Positions 43,878-52,091 are shown, counted from the first letter of the stretch. The stretch is DNA of 64,000 nt from Azospirillum melinis (GCF_013340935.1 NZ_WHOS01000028.1:32957-96956); one strand, 5' to 3'. Numbers and translations are program-made. The notes: generated by a model from the letters alone, not told the origin.

Positions 43878-44274
43878 CTTGCCAGAAAGCCCCCTGGGAA
43901 GGCAACCCCTGACAAAAGTCATAGCGCTGCGATCTTCCGGTCTGGAGCCGGCAGGTCGGCGCGAGAGCCGGGCGGGGCCATCGCAGCGGCGCGGGGCCGG
44001 CGAATTCAAAACTCCTTTTGTTTACAAATAGATGAAGCACGATTTTCCGGCTCTTCGGTCCGGGCCGCCGGGCGGCGGATGCCAGCAGGAAGGTCGCGTC
44101 CCCAAGTTTGTCGGCATCGTTGGCCAGCATGCGCCCCGCGGATTTTTTCGTGCGGAGCGGGCAGGGGAGCGAAAAACCGCCGCAGGGGGAACGGAGGCAC
44201 TGCCGCCGGCGGGCGAACTGTCGTATAGATCGAAGCGAAACGCCTATCCGCCGTCATCCACAGGAGCCGTTCCC

Positions 44275-44337
44275 ATGGACATCGCCATCATGGTTCTCGC
44301 CGTCGCATTCTTCTTCTGGCAGACCATCACCGACTGA
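44275..44337 (+). CDS. 20-residue single-pass membrane peptide
   Basis: MDIAIMVLAVAFFFWQ followed by TITD. The hydrophobic core of about 13 residues fits one short membrane helix with a polar tail. AGGAG lies eight bases before the ATG, and a strong terminator follows 43 bases past the stop, so a dedicated small transcript is likely. I do not recognise the family; tiny inner-membrane peptides of this kind often bind and regulate transporters or kinases. Confidence 0.6.
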   Translation: MDIAIMVLAVAFFFWQTITD

Positions 44338-44380
44338 GCGCATTGCCGACCGAACCGGCATCCGACGGTCAGGCGAACGG

Positions 44381-44410
44381 AAAGGGCGGTCCCATCGGGC
44401 CGCCCTTTTT
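44381..44410 (+). terminator. Terminator after the small membrane peptide gene
   Basis: AAAGGGCGG-T-CCC-ATC-GGG-CCGCCCTTT followed by TT: a strong stem with one bulge ending in five T. Confidence 0.85.
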
Positions 44411-44452
44411 CCATGTCGCCAATTCCATGCCACCAATCGGCCGGACGGCGCG

Positions 44453-44791
44453 TCAGTCGGCGGCGATGGGCGGTTCCAGCCGGGCATGGGCCGACGCGAT
44501 CAGTTGCAACGTCTCCATGATCGAGCCGATGGCCTCGTGCAGGTCGGCCTGCTCGTCGCCGGGCAGGGTCGCCAGAACCGTCTCCAGTTCGACCGCCGCG
44601 TCCTGCAGACGCGCACAGGCATGCTCCAGATGGAGGCCGGTGCCCAGGCCGGCCTGCTGAGCGCTTGCGCCGGGATCATTTGCAGAATGCAAACGCGCAG
44701 CCGGTTTTCCGGCCCGCGTCGCGTTCCGGTTTGCAAAATGCAAATGAACGCTGCTGCCCGTGGCTCGCGTCCCCAATTTCTTCCGCATCAT
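44453..44791 (-). CDS. Small helical protein of unknown function with two embedded palindromes
   Basis: About 112 residues from the ATG at 44791 (GGGGG eight bases upstream; other in-frame ATGs at 44797 and 44788). The N-terminus is basic (MRKKLGTRATG), and the C-terminal 55 residues form an amphipathic helix pair (LEHACARLQDAAVELETVLA, then LHEAIGSIMETLQLIASAHARL). I do not recognise it. The DNA for residues about 15-40 carries two near-identical palindromes (see the regulatory entries), which may mean that this part is regulatory or that the start is later. Confidence 0.5.
   Translation of the reverse strand: MMRKKLGTRATGSSVHLHFANRNATRAGKPAARLHSANDPGASAQQAGLGTGLHLEHACARLQDAAVELETVLATLPGDEQADLHEAIGSIMETLQLIASAHARLEPPIAAD
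44679..44693. promoter_or_regulatory. Palindrome TTTGCA-GAA-TGCAAA (site 1)
   Basis: A perfect 6-3-6 inverted repeat. Its centre is 51 bases, about five DNA turns, from the centre of site 2, so both lie on one face of the helix. Resembles TTTGCAAA half-sites of XRE-type short-chain acyl-CoA regulators (PccR, ScfR, RamB); that likeness is inference. Confidence 0.5.
44730..44744. promoter_or_regulatory. Palindrome TTTGCA-AAA-TGCAAA (site 2)
   Basis: Perfect 6-3-6 inverted repeat, differing from site 1 only in the 3-base centre, 51 bases away. Together they look like a cooperative operator pair. Confidence 0.5.
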
Positions 44792-44899
44792 GGGCATATC
44801 CCCCGTTCGGTCTGAGCGGAGAATGCGCAAGTCCCGTGCCACCCGTGACCGCTGGTTGCGGCTGCTGTCTCGAAAGTGGTGCCGGGGCCGGGGCGACGG

Positions 44900-45790
44900 T
44901 CAGTCCGGCCACAGGCGGGCGGCACCGCGCATGCCGCTTTCCGCACCATGGCGGGCGACGGCCATCCGGGTGCGCGGATCGGCGGCCAGCGTCCAGGCGC
45001 CCCAGCGCCGCATCACCGCCTCGCACAGGCCGGGCAGGGCGGACAGGCCGCCACCGACCACCACCATGTCGGGATCCAGCAGGTTCAGCACCGGCGCCAG
45101 CGCGCGGGCCAGAGCATCGGCATGCCGGGCCAGCGTTCCGGCCGCGGCGGCATCCCCGGCCTGGGCGCGGGCGGCGATCTCCGGCGGGTTTAGCGTCTCA
45201 CCGGTCAGATGGCAGTGCAGGCGCGACAGCCCGGCCCCGCACAGCATGGTTTCCAGGCAGCCCATCCGGCCGCAGCCGCAGGGCACCGGCGGGCCGTCCG
45301 CCTCCTCGCGCCAGGGCAGCGGCGCATGGCCCCATTCGCCGGCCAGCCCGGTGGCGCCGGGCAGGATGCGGCCATCCACGACGATGCCGCCGCCGACCCC
45401 GGTGCCGAGGATGACGCCGAACACCACGGCTCCGCTTCCGGCAGCTGCCCCATCGGTCGCCTCCGACAGGGTGAAGCAGTTGGCATCGTTGGCGATCCGC
45501 ACCGGCCGCCCGAGCCGCCGCGTGGCGTCCGCGACGAAGCTATGGCCCTCCAGCCAGGGCAAATTGACCGCGCGCACCCGTCCGGCCGTGGCGTCGACCA
45601 GACCGGGAAGGCTGATGCCGATACCGCCGGTTCCAGCCGGGTCGAGGGCGTTCACCGTCTCCGCCAGGGCGTCCAGCGTGGCGTCATAGCCGCGGGGGGT
45701 CGGACGGCGGTGGCGGGCCAGTTCCGTCCCGTCGCGGTCCAGCGCCACGGCGGCGATCTTGGTGCCGCCCAAATCGATTCCGACTCGCAT
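44900..45790 (-). CDS. ROK-family sugar kinase
   Basis: 296 residues. GIDLGGTKIAAV (ATP phosphate site), GVILGTGVGGGIVVDGRI, the zinc motif CGCGRMGCLET (residues of the ROK C-x-C-G-x-x-G-C type) with the His of EWGHAPLP, and VVVGGGLSALP close the fold. It phosphorylates a hexose, most plausibly fructose, glucose or N-acetylglucosamine; the sequence does not settle which. A plain ATG start is used. It is alone on its strand. Confidence 0.9.
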   Translation of the reverse strand: MRVGIDLGGTKIAAVALDRDGTELARHRRPTPRGYDATLDALAETVNALDPAGTGGIGISLPGLVDATAGRVRAVNLPWLEGHSFVADATRRLGRPVRIANDANCFTLSEATDGAAAGSGAVVFGVILGTGVGGGIVVDGRILPGATGLAGEWGHAPLPWREEADGPPVPCGCGRMGCLETMLCGAGLSRLHCHLTGETLNPPEIAARAQAGDAAAAGTLARHADALARALAPVLNLLDPDMVVVGGGLSALPGLCEAVMRRWGAWTLAADPRTRMAVARHGAESGMRGAARLWPD

Positions 45791-46002
45791 GACTGTCGCT
45801 GTCCGGATGGTGGAATATGACCGAATTTCGGCGGCAACCCTATACCCCTCCCCCGTCCGGCGGACCAGGGTTGCTTTCGTGCCGGAAGGGTCAATCCACC
45901 CACCCCGGAAGAGAGGGGGCAACCGCCCTTTGCTCCGTCGGGGCTTGGGGGGCGCATCACTAGAGTCTCATCAGCGCATCCTTCACTGATCGGCGTCTTG
46001 AG

Positions 46003-48462
46003 ATGTCCATGGACCGTTCTGCCCCGAAACATTCCTCGCGCGCCCGGCGCGCCGCTCCGGGCCACCACGATCCCGTTTCCGAGTCCGCCGGTGTCACGGC
46101 GGCCGAGATTCGCGATGGACTGGTGCTCGCCTTCCTGGCGCGCAAAAGGCTGCTGGTGCTGGTGGGCGACGCCGGCTCGGGCCGTCCCGCCTTGTTCCGC
46201 CAACTGGTCGAGCATGTCGAGGCCGACGGTGCCATGGCGCTGCCGGTCGCGGCGTCGGTCGGATCGGAGGTGGAGGATCTGGTCGCCGCCGCCGGCACCG
46301 GCGCCCTGCCCGATCTGGTTCCGGGGGAGGACGGCGAGACCGATTTCGACGTGCTGATCGCGGCGCTGGAAGAGCGGCTGGAGCTTGCCGGATCGGGGCT
46401 GCTGGCGGTGGACAACGCCGCCGTGCTGGCGCCGCCGGTGCTGGCCGATCTGGTCGATCTGACGCGGGCGGAGACGCCGGCCGGCCGCTTCATGCAGGTG
46501 CTGCTCTGCGGCACGCCCGAACTGGAAGGCACATTGGCGCGCGCCGGTCTGAGCGACGAGTTGCGCGACATGGGCGTGATCTACCGGATGGCGGCGGGCG
46601 GCGGCTTCGTCGACGATGTGCGGGAGCCTGCTCCGGCGCCTCAGCCCGTGCCCCGGCCAGCACCCCATCCTGGGCCGATGCTGGCGGTACCGCCCCAGCC
46701 CCAACCGCAGCAGGTGCCGGTGCAATCCGCCGCGATTCCGCCGGCGAACGATTGGTCGGTGGGGCAGCGCCGGGAACACCTGCCGCAGGAGGAGCGCTGG
46801 CAGGGCGACCAGAGCTGGACCGACCGCGACGCCGGGCCGACTGCTGGTCCGATGGCCGGCGCAGAGGGCCAGGGCTGGTCGCCGGACGGCGGTCAGGCCG
46901 GTGCCATGCGGGCGCCGCGGCGGACCGCGCTCTACGCCGGGGCGGCCCTGACCACGCTGGTCCTGCTGGGGGCCGCCGGTGCTGCCATTGCCACCGCCAT
47001 GCCGGGCGCCTTCCCCGACCGTGCCCTGGCCATGGTCGAGGAGAGCTGGGCCAAGGCGCGCGAGGCGGTCGAACGGACCGTGCAGGGACTGACCGGGGCC
47101 GCAGCACCGGCCGAGCAGCAGCATGCCGTCACCGTGCCGGTCGCCCCCGCTCCCGAAATGAGAGTGTCACCCGCGGTCACTCCTTCCACCGCACCTACGG
47201 CCCCGACTACGCAGACAACTGCTCAGGCGCTGCCCGCCGCGCCGCCCGCCGGTACCCAGACGGTGTCGAAGCCGGCGACGCCTGCCTCGACGACTGTGCC
47301 GACAGCGGCGGCTCCGATTGAAACCGCGGCGTTGCCGCCGGCCCAGGCGCAGCAATCCGCCGCCAAGACCTCCGCGACCGGCAACACGGAAGCGGCGCCG
47401 GGCGTCGCCTCGCTGCCGCCGCTGGAAGACCCGTCGACGACCGCCGCGGTTCCTCCTGCTCCCCAGGCTGCCGTTCCGGATGCCGATACCGCCCAGCGCG
47501 TGCGGACGATGGTCGATCAGGCCCGCCGCCAGATCGCTGGCAAGCGTCTGACCACCCCGCCGGGCGACAACGCCTATGAGACGGTGCAGCGCATCCGTCA
47601 GATCGCGCCGTCGTCGCCGGAGGCGGCGGAACTGGTGACCACCATGACGGACACCTATCGCCGCTGGGCGATGCTGGCCGAACGGGACGGCGACTGGTCG
47701 GAGACGAAGCGCTTCTACGAGCGGGCGCAGATGATCTCGCCGGAAAGCCCCGATCTGGCCGAGCGCATCCGTGCCGCGAGCGAACAGCGCGTCTATAGCG
47801 GCCCCTCCGTCGGCCCCGCCACCGGGACCGCTATCGGCAATGCTGGCGGCACCGCGCCCGGAAGCTCCGCGGCGCCAGTGAACGCAACGCCGGGGCTGGG
47901 CGACCGCGAGTCGGTTCTGGCCCTGTTGCGCAATCCGGCAGAGCTGTCGCGCACGCTCCAGGCGGGCGCCAGTGCCGACACGCGGCTGGACAACGGCAAG
48001 ACCCTGCTGATGATCGCCGCCGAACAGGGCCTTGCCGACGCGGTGCGCGTGCTGCTCGACCGCCACGCCCGCACCGACCTGCGCACCTCCGATGGCGCCA
48101 CCGCGGTGATGTATGCCGCCTGGGGCGGGCATGACGGGGTGGTCCGGGCGCTGGCCAGCGGCGGTGCCGACCTCGACACCACCAACAGCGATGGCAAGAC
48201 CGCGCTGATGGCAGCCGCCGCCCGCGGCCACCAGGAGGTGGCGCGCACGCTGATCCAGCACGGGGTGATGGTCGACCGCACCACCGCCTATGGCTGGTCG
48301 GCGCTGATGTACGCCGCCAACAACGGGCACGAGGCGGTCGCGAAGCTGCTGCTCGACAGCGGGGCGAACCCCTACCGCATGGATGCCAACGGCAACTCCG
48401 CCCTGACGCTGGGCGCATTGCAGGGGCATGTGCAGGTGGTGGAGGCCCTGAAGCCGCGCTGA
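46003..48462 (+). CDS. ExeA-like pseudo-ATPase fused to ankyrin repeats
   Basis: 819 residues. The first 195 align with ExeA/GspA-type AAA ATPases (LLVLVGDAGSGRPALF, LLAVDNAAVL, MQVLLCGTPELE), but the Walker A is GDAGSGRP (Lys to Arg, Ser/Thr to Pro) and the Walker B DE is DN, so ATP hydrolysis is unlikely. A Pro/Gln-rich linker, one membrane helix (about 311-333), a long Ala/Pro/Thr-rich stretch and a helical segment (about 490-590, TPR-like: MTDTYRRWAMLAERDGDWSE) follow. Four to five ankyrin repeats (about 640-815) close it. I infer a scaffold with cytoplasmic pseudo-ATPase and a periplasmic ankyrin end. It converges on the caspase-like gene. Confidence 0.8.
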   Translation: MSMDRSAPKHSSRARRAAPGHHDPVSESAGVTAAEIRDGLVLAFLARKRLLVLVGDAGSGRPALFRQLVEHVEADGAMALPVAASVGSEVEDLVAAAGTGALPDLVPGEDGETDFDVLIAALEERLELAGSGLLAVDNAAVLAPPVLADLVDLTRAETPAGRFMQVLLCGTPELEGTLARAGLSDELRDMGVIYRMAAGGGFVDDVREPAPAPQPVPRPAPHPGPMLAVPPQPQPQQVPVQSAAIPPANDWSVGQRREHLPQEERWQGDQSWTDRDAGPTAGPMAGAEGQGWSPDGGQAGAMRAPRRTALYAGAALTTLVLLGAAGAAIATAMPGAFPDRALAMVEESWAKAREAVERTVQGLTGAAAPAEQQHAVTVPVAPAPEMRVSPAVTPSTAPTAPTTQTTAQALPAAPPAGTQTVSKPATPASTTVPTAAAPIETAALPPAQAQQSAAKTSATGNTEAAPGVASLPPLEDPSTTAAVPPAPQAAVPDADTAQRVRTMVDQARRQIAGKRLTTPPGDNAYETVQRIRQIAPSSPEAAELVTTMTDTYRRWAMLAERDGDWSETKRFYERAQMISPESPDLAERIRAASEQRVYSGPSVGPATGTAIGNAGGTAPGSSAAPVNATPGLGDRESVLALLRNPAELSRTLQAGASADTRLDNGKTLLMIAAEQGLADAVRVLLDRHARTDLRTSDGATAVMYAAWGGHDGVVRALASGGADLDTTNSDGKTALMAAAARGHQEVARTLIQHGVMVDRTTAYGWSALMYAANNGHEAVAKLLLDSGANPYRMDANGNSALTLGALQGHVQVVEALKPR

Positions 48463-48479
48463 TCGAAGCCGCGTTGATT

Positions 48480-48502
48480 CTACCGGCGGATCCCCCCGGT
48501 AG
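48480..48502. terminator. Hairpin between the two convergent pseudoenzyme genes
   Basis: CTACCGG-N9-CCGGTAG in the 43-base gap. No T-run; probable terminator by position. Confidence 0.35.
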
Positions 48503-48505
48503 CGT

Positions 48506-50215
48506 CTACTGGTCGAGGCGGACGGAGCCGCGCCACATCCCGGCGCTCTGTCCGCCATTGGCGTAGTGGAAGATGCCGGGGCCGTCCGGCTGGCCGTTGC
48601 GGAACCGTCCGGCGAAGCGGCTGCCGTCGTTGAAAGTCATCACGCCGAAGCCGGACATCAGGTCGCCCGACCATTCCCCTTCATAGGTCTGGCCGTTGGC
48701 GAAATGGTAGACGCCGGTTCCCTGGCGGATTGGGCGGCCCAGTGCTGTGTTGCTTCCCGAATTCGACGAGGGCTGTGCCCAGCCGCCTTCATAGCGGTCG
48801 CCACCAGAAAAGCCGTAGCTCCAGTACCGGCTGTCGGGGCGGCTGCGCGCCCGCTCCGCCGCGGTGCGGGCATCGCCCAGCGCGCGCATCGCCTGCTGCT
48901 CCGCCTCCACCGCCGGGCCGTCCGGGGTTGAGAAGCTGCGCTGCCCGGTCAGGACCGGGTCGGATGTGCCCGCGGCAGGCGGCTCGCCGCCTTGCTCTAT
49001 ACCGGGATCGCCGAAGGATGGTCCGGCTTCCACCGGGCCACGGCCACGGGCAGCCTGCGGCGACGGGTCGGCCCAACGGGCTGACAACGCCCCTGCGGTG
49101 AGATAGCCGGTTCGCCCGGCCAAGTCGCGCACGCGCAGCCAGCTTCCTTCCGGCACCGCCTCCAGCACCGTCACGGCACTGCCCGCCGCCAACTGGGCGA
49201 CACCGCGGGCGCCGACCGCCGGCCGGTCGAACAGGACGCCCGGCTTCGCCATCTCATAATTGCCGGGCGGAAGGCTGGAACCGGTCACCGCCGGCGGTTC
49301 CTTCGCCGGAGCGGTAGCGGAAGGCGCGGCCCCTGCCGGAGGCGTGGCTGGCGGGGTGGCCGGTGGTTTGGCAGGGGCGGCGGCGACGGCTGGCACCAGC
49401 ACCAGAGTGCTGCCCAGCCTATCCTGGAGCCAGGGCAACTGCCGGCCGTCGCTGCGTTCGGCGACCGAACGCGCGACCTCGGCCAGCGAATCGCGGAAGG
49501 CGACGCCGGGCCTGACCATCTCGCGCGCCAGCGCGGCAGTGAAGGCATCGGGTCCCTTGCCCGACTTCGGCGGCACCGGCGGCACGCCCGGACGGTGGGC
49601 ATAGACGACGAACAGGCCGTCGGCCTCCATCGGCGTGCCCAGCGCACCGCCACCGACCCGCTGGGCCAGCGCCTCTGCGACGCCGGGATCGATCACCACG
49701 ATGGATTTGCGCCCGCTGTCGCGCAGGTCGCTCAGCACGCTGTCGAGGTCGAGGGCGTTGCGCGGCAGGTCGTCCGCTCCGGTGGGGGCGGCATCGGCGG
49801 GCAGCAGAAACTCCCGCTCCCCCAACCCGACGGCGAGGCCGGTGTAATAGACGAAACCAAGGTCGGCCCCCGACAGCGCCTCGCGGAAACGCTCCAGCGC
49901 CGATTCCATGGCGACCCGTCCGACATTGTCGGCCCGCGTCACCGAAAAGCCGGCGCTGCGCAAGGCCGACGCCATGGCCGAGGCGTTGGCGGCCGCCTGA
50001 TCGGACCGGCCGTCGAGCGCGATGTAGCGGCCGTTGTCGATGACCAGCGCCACGCGCTTGCCGGTCTCCGCCTGGGCGCCGCCCGCCTGCATACCGCCGA
50101 AGGGCAGGGCGGCCAGCAGTGCAGCCGTCAGGACGGTCGCCTCGAGCCGGCGCCTCCACCGGCCGGCCGGGCGGCGGTCTGCATGGCTTGCGGTCGGGAG
50201 TGCGGTCTTCGTCAC
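48506..50215 (-). CDS. Caspase-fold pseudoprotease with SH3 and MORN repeats
   Basis: 569 residues from the GTG at 50215 (AAGGA nine bases upstream). Signal segment (about 25-49), then a peptidase C14 (caspase) fold: VALVIDNGRYIAL, then LGFVYYTGLAVGLGEREFLLPADA (in parts). The catalytic His of the usual YYSGHG is Leu127, and the Cys of the usual DACR is Gly178 in VVIDPGV, so it is not a protease. An Ala/Pro linker, an SH3-like domain (about 320-380) and three MORN repeats (about 470-565, TYEGEWSGDLMSGFGVMTF, FHYANGGQSAGMWRG) follow. It is exported or anchored. The role is unknown; a scaffold or sensor at the envelope is likely. Confidence 0.82.
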   Translation of the reverse strand: MTKTALPTASHADRRPAGRWRRRLEATVLTAALLAALPFGGMQAGGAQAETGKRVALVIDNGRYIALDGRSDQAAANASAMASALRSAGFSVTRADNVGRVAMESALERFREALSGADLGFVYYTGLAVGLGEREFLLPADAAPTGADDLPRNALDLDSVLSDLRDSGRKSIVVIDPGVAEALAQRVGGGALGTPMEADGLFVVYAHRPGVPPVPPKSGKGPDAFTAALAREMVRPGVAFRDSLAEVARSVAERSDGRQLPWLQDRLGSTLVLVPAVAAAPAKPPATPPATPPAGAAPSATAPAKEPPAVTGSSLPPGNYEMAKPGVLFDRPAVGARGVAQLAAGSAVTVLEAVPEGSWLRVRDLAGRTGYLTAGALSARWADPSPQAARGRGPVEAGPSFGDPGIEQGGEPPAAGTSDPVLTGQRSFSTPDGPAVEAEQQAMRALGDARTAAERARSRPDSRYWSYGFSGGDRYEGGWAQPSSNSGSNTALGRPIRQGTGVYHFANGQTYEGEWSGDLMSGFGVMTFNDGSRFAGRFRNGQPDGPGIFHYANGGQSAGMWRGSVRLDQ

Positions 50216-50531
50216 GGCGTTCCATCCTTCGTAATCGCGGCAGCCTCTTGCCATGGCAATGGGCATGACCCCAAGGACATGACCCTGGGCGCCGCCCGTT
50301 GCCGGGAAGCGTACCGCCGCGGGGAGCATAGCCTTTTCCGTCAGTCGGGAGCGCCGCTCATTCGGAGCGTCGGACTGTGCCGGCGTTACCCCGCGTGGGC
50401 GAGGTAGGTCTGGGGCGGCTCTGGCGCACGCGCCACACCTCCGGCGGCGGCGGCAGTTCCGGCGATGTATCGCTTTCCCTTCGCGGCGAAGCCGCCTATA
50501 TGACGCTCCTTCGCAGACAACGAGGTTCGCC
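50216..50531. other. Divergent gap before the DUF3126 gene
   Basis: 316 bases without a gene. GCCTATATGACGC near 50490 supplies a likely -10 (TATATG) for the DUF3126 gene, with its start about 25 bases downstream. Short GC palindromes are present but no clear operator. Confidence 0.4.
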
Positions 50532-50795
50532 ATGCCGCCCGCCAAGCCGTCCGCCGTCCGGATGTCCGACACCGAAATCGCCCGCGTGCAGATGTACCTG
50601 CGCAAGACGCTGGGCAATCCCAAGATCGTGATCGAGCCGCCGGCCAAGCCCGGCCAGTCGGCCGAAGTGACGGTGGATGGCGAGTTTTTCGGCACGCTGA
50701 ACCGTGACGAGGACGAGGGCGAGGTGTCCTATGCCCTGAACGTCGTCATTCTGGAAGAGGACCTGCCGGAGCCGCCGGCCATTCCGCGCCGCTGA
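50532..50795 (+). CDS. DUF3126 protein
   Basis: 87 residues, matching DUF3126, a short alphaproteobacterial family of unknown role. The core IARVQMYLRKTLGNPKIVI, then SAEVTVDGEFFGTLNRDEDEGEVSYALNVVIL (in parts), suggests a compact alpha/beta unit. It is monocistronic. Confidence 0.85.
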   Translation: MPPAKPSAVRMSDTEIARVQMYLRKTLGNPKIVIEPPAKPGQSAEVTVDGEFFGTLNRDEDEGEVSYALNVVILEEDLPEPPAIPRR

Positions 50796-50837
50796 TTTCC
50801 CGGTCTTCTCCGGCTTTCCGCCCTGGGGCGCCCTATA

Positions 50838-50934
50838 GCGTCGTGCGTTCGATATGAAACGCACGACGCTGTCGCTTTATGTGTGGCGATCGGATTCACG
50901 CTTCAAATCGGGTCCGATTTTATGCGATCCGATC
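50838..50934. repeat. Palindromic intergenic element
   Basis: GCGTCGTGCGTT-N8-AACGCACGACGC (perfect 12-base stem), then GATCGGAT...ATCCGATC flanking an inner AATCGG-GT-CCGATT. The nested layout looks like a REP/BIME-type dispersed repeat. It sits between DUF3126 and the convergent membrane-protein gene and may also end transcription. Confidence 0.6.
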
Positions 50935-51563
50935 TAGCGGCTACGAGCGCGAAGCTCCGCTGCCAGGGCAGCCAGCAGGGTCTGCCCGCCTGACAGGGTC
51001 AGGCCGCGGACAAGGACAATCGCCTTGTGCCCGCCGCGCCGGTGCATGACCAGCCGCACATTGCGGCTGCCGGCAGCCTTCAATTCCGCCTTCACCGCAT
51101 CGTTGGGCGCCACGTTGCCGGCGACGAGAGTCATCTCCGCCTTGTGTCGGTAGTCGTGCGCCGGATCGATCCAGGCGACGAACAGCGGCTTGCCACCCAC
51201 CATCGGATAAAGCGCCAGATCCCGAATCGTCTCGTGTGGATGGATGCGCGCGCCGTCCACCGTCAACCCGCGTTCCGTCACGCCGAGCCGCACGGCGCGG
51301 CGCTGCACAGTCTCCGACAGGGTCACCACCCACAGCAGCAGCACCGGCACCGCGCAGAAGGCGGCCAGCCATTGCAGCATGCCGGACAGCTCGTCCGGCG
51401 CCAGCCCGGCTCCGGCGATGAAGCCGGTCGCCAGCAGTCCCGCGATCAGCAGATAGCGCGTGCGGATCACCGGCGTCAGCACCGGCGTCGCCATGAACAC
51501 GGCGCCGGCCGCGCCGTCTTCGCGCGTGACTTCCAGACTGGGGGGCGGCTTGGCGGCGGGCAT
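50934..51563 (-). CDS. Two-helix membrane protein of unknown function
   Basis: 209 residues. Two membrane segments (YLLIAGLLATGFIAGAG and LQWLAAFCAVPVLLLWVVTLS) are followed by a soluble domain of about 110 residues with GVTERGLTVDGARIHPHETI and RDLALYPMVGGKPLFVAWID, resembling bacterial PH-like domains such as those in DUF304/YdbT proteins (weak). The start is MPAAKPP at 51563. Function not known. Confidence 0.6.
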   Translation of the reverse strand: MPAAKPPPSLEVTREDGAAGAVFMATPVLTPVIRTRYLLIAGLLATGFIAGAGLAPDELSGMLQWLAAFCAVPVLLLWVVTLSETVQRRAVRLGVTERGLTVDGARIHPHETIRDLALYPMVGGKPLFVAWIDPAHDYRHKAEMTLVAGNVAPNDAVKAELKAAGSRNVRLVMHRRGGHKAIVLVRGLTLSGGQTLLAALAAELRARSR

Positions 51564-51799
51564 GTCGCTGGGGCGGTCGTGAACGGGGCGTGATCCTGTT
51601 CCGGCGGGGTGCCGCCCGTCCAGTCCTTTCGCCCTGCCCGTTCCACCGCTTATCCGCACCCGCGCTGCGTGTCCGGGCGGGTCGGCTCCTCGCCCGTGCC
51701 TTGAAAATGGCGGGGGACGTGGTAATCTGCGGGGCAGGAGGTGACGCGAGCCATTTTCCTGAATGGCGGGACCGGTTTCCCAGCCCCGCCAATGTTGGC

Positions 51800-51889
51800 T
51801 TACCTGTCCTGGTCCGTGTTGAAGCCGGCTTCGAACTCGAACTTCAGCTTGAACCAGAAGCGGCCGAGCCACTTCAGGAATTTTCTCAC
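51800..51889 (-). CDS. 29-residue cationic, aromatic peptide
   Basis: VRKFLKWLGRFWFKLKFEFE, then AGFNTDQDR, from a GTG start. AAAGGAGGTGA (51895-51905 on the plus strand) is a perfect Shine-Dalgarno, eight bases before GTG, identical to the anti-16S consensus. The alternating Lys/Arg with Phe/Trp makes an amphipathic membrane-active helix. Smaller than usual gene callers allow. I do not recognise the family; it might be a small membrane regulator, a leader peptide or a toxin. Confidence 0.65.
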   Translation of the reverse strand: MRKFLKWLGRFWFKLKFEFEAGFNTDQDR

Positions 51890-52091
51890 TCGCGTCACCT
51901 CCTTTCGGTTGCCATCGGCGCGTTGTGCGCGTCCGGCGGCGCGAGAATACAGGGCACGCATGTGCGTGCCAATCTCGCCGCGGTGGAAATTTCCCTCAAA
52001 GTTGCGGTCCGATGCCCTCGGACGAGAAGGTTGGGCTTTTGCAACCCTGGTGCCCTGATCGGGGTGGTGATAGTTTGCGGGGTGGATGATT

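Larger units (their letters stand above)
43580..44274 (+). other. Gap holding an sRNA and the leader of a tiny gene
   Basis: 695 bases with no convincing protein. From 43735 a chain of plus-strand hairpins leads to the mmgR-like sRNA (43800-43877). Other open frames on both strands are shadows or antisense. AT-rich sequence near 44010-44055 (TTTACAAATAGATGAAG) may hold a promoter for the downstream small gene. Confidence 0.55.

Noticed and set aside
43590..44009. Minus-strand frame with AAAGGAG before a TTG
   Set aside because: It runs antisense through the sRNA and hairpins, shows no protein features and depends on a weak TTG. The ribosome binding site may be chance.
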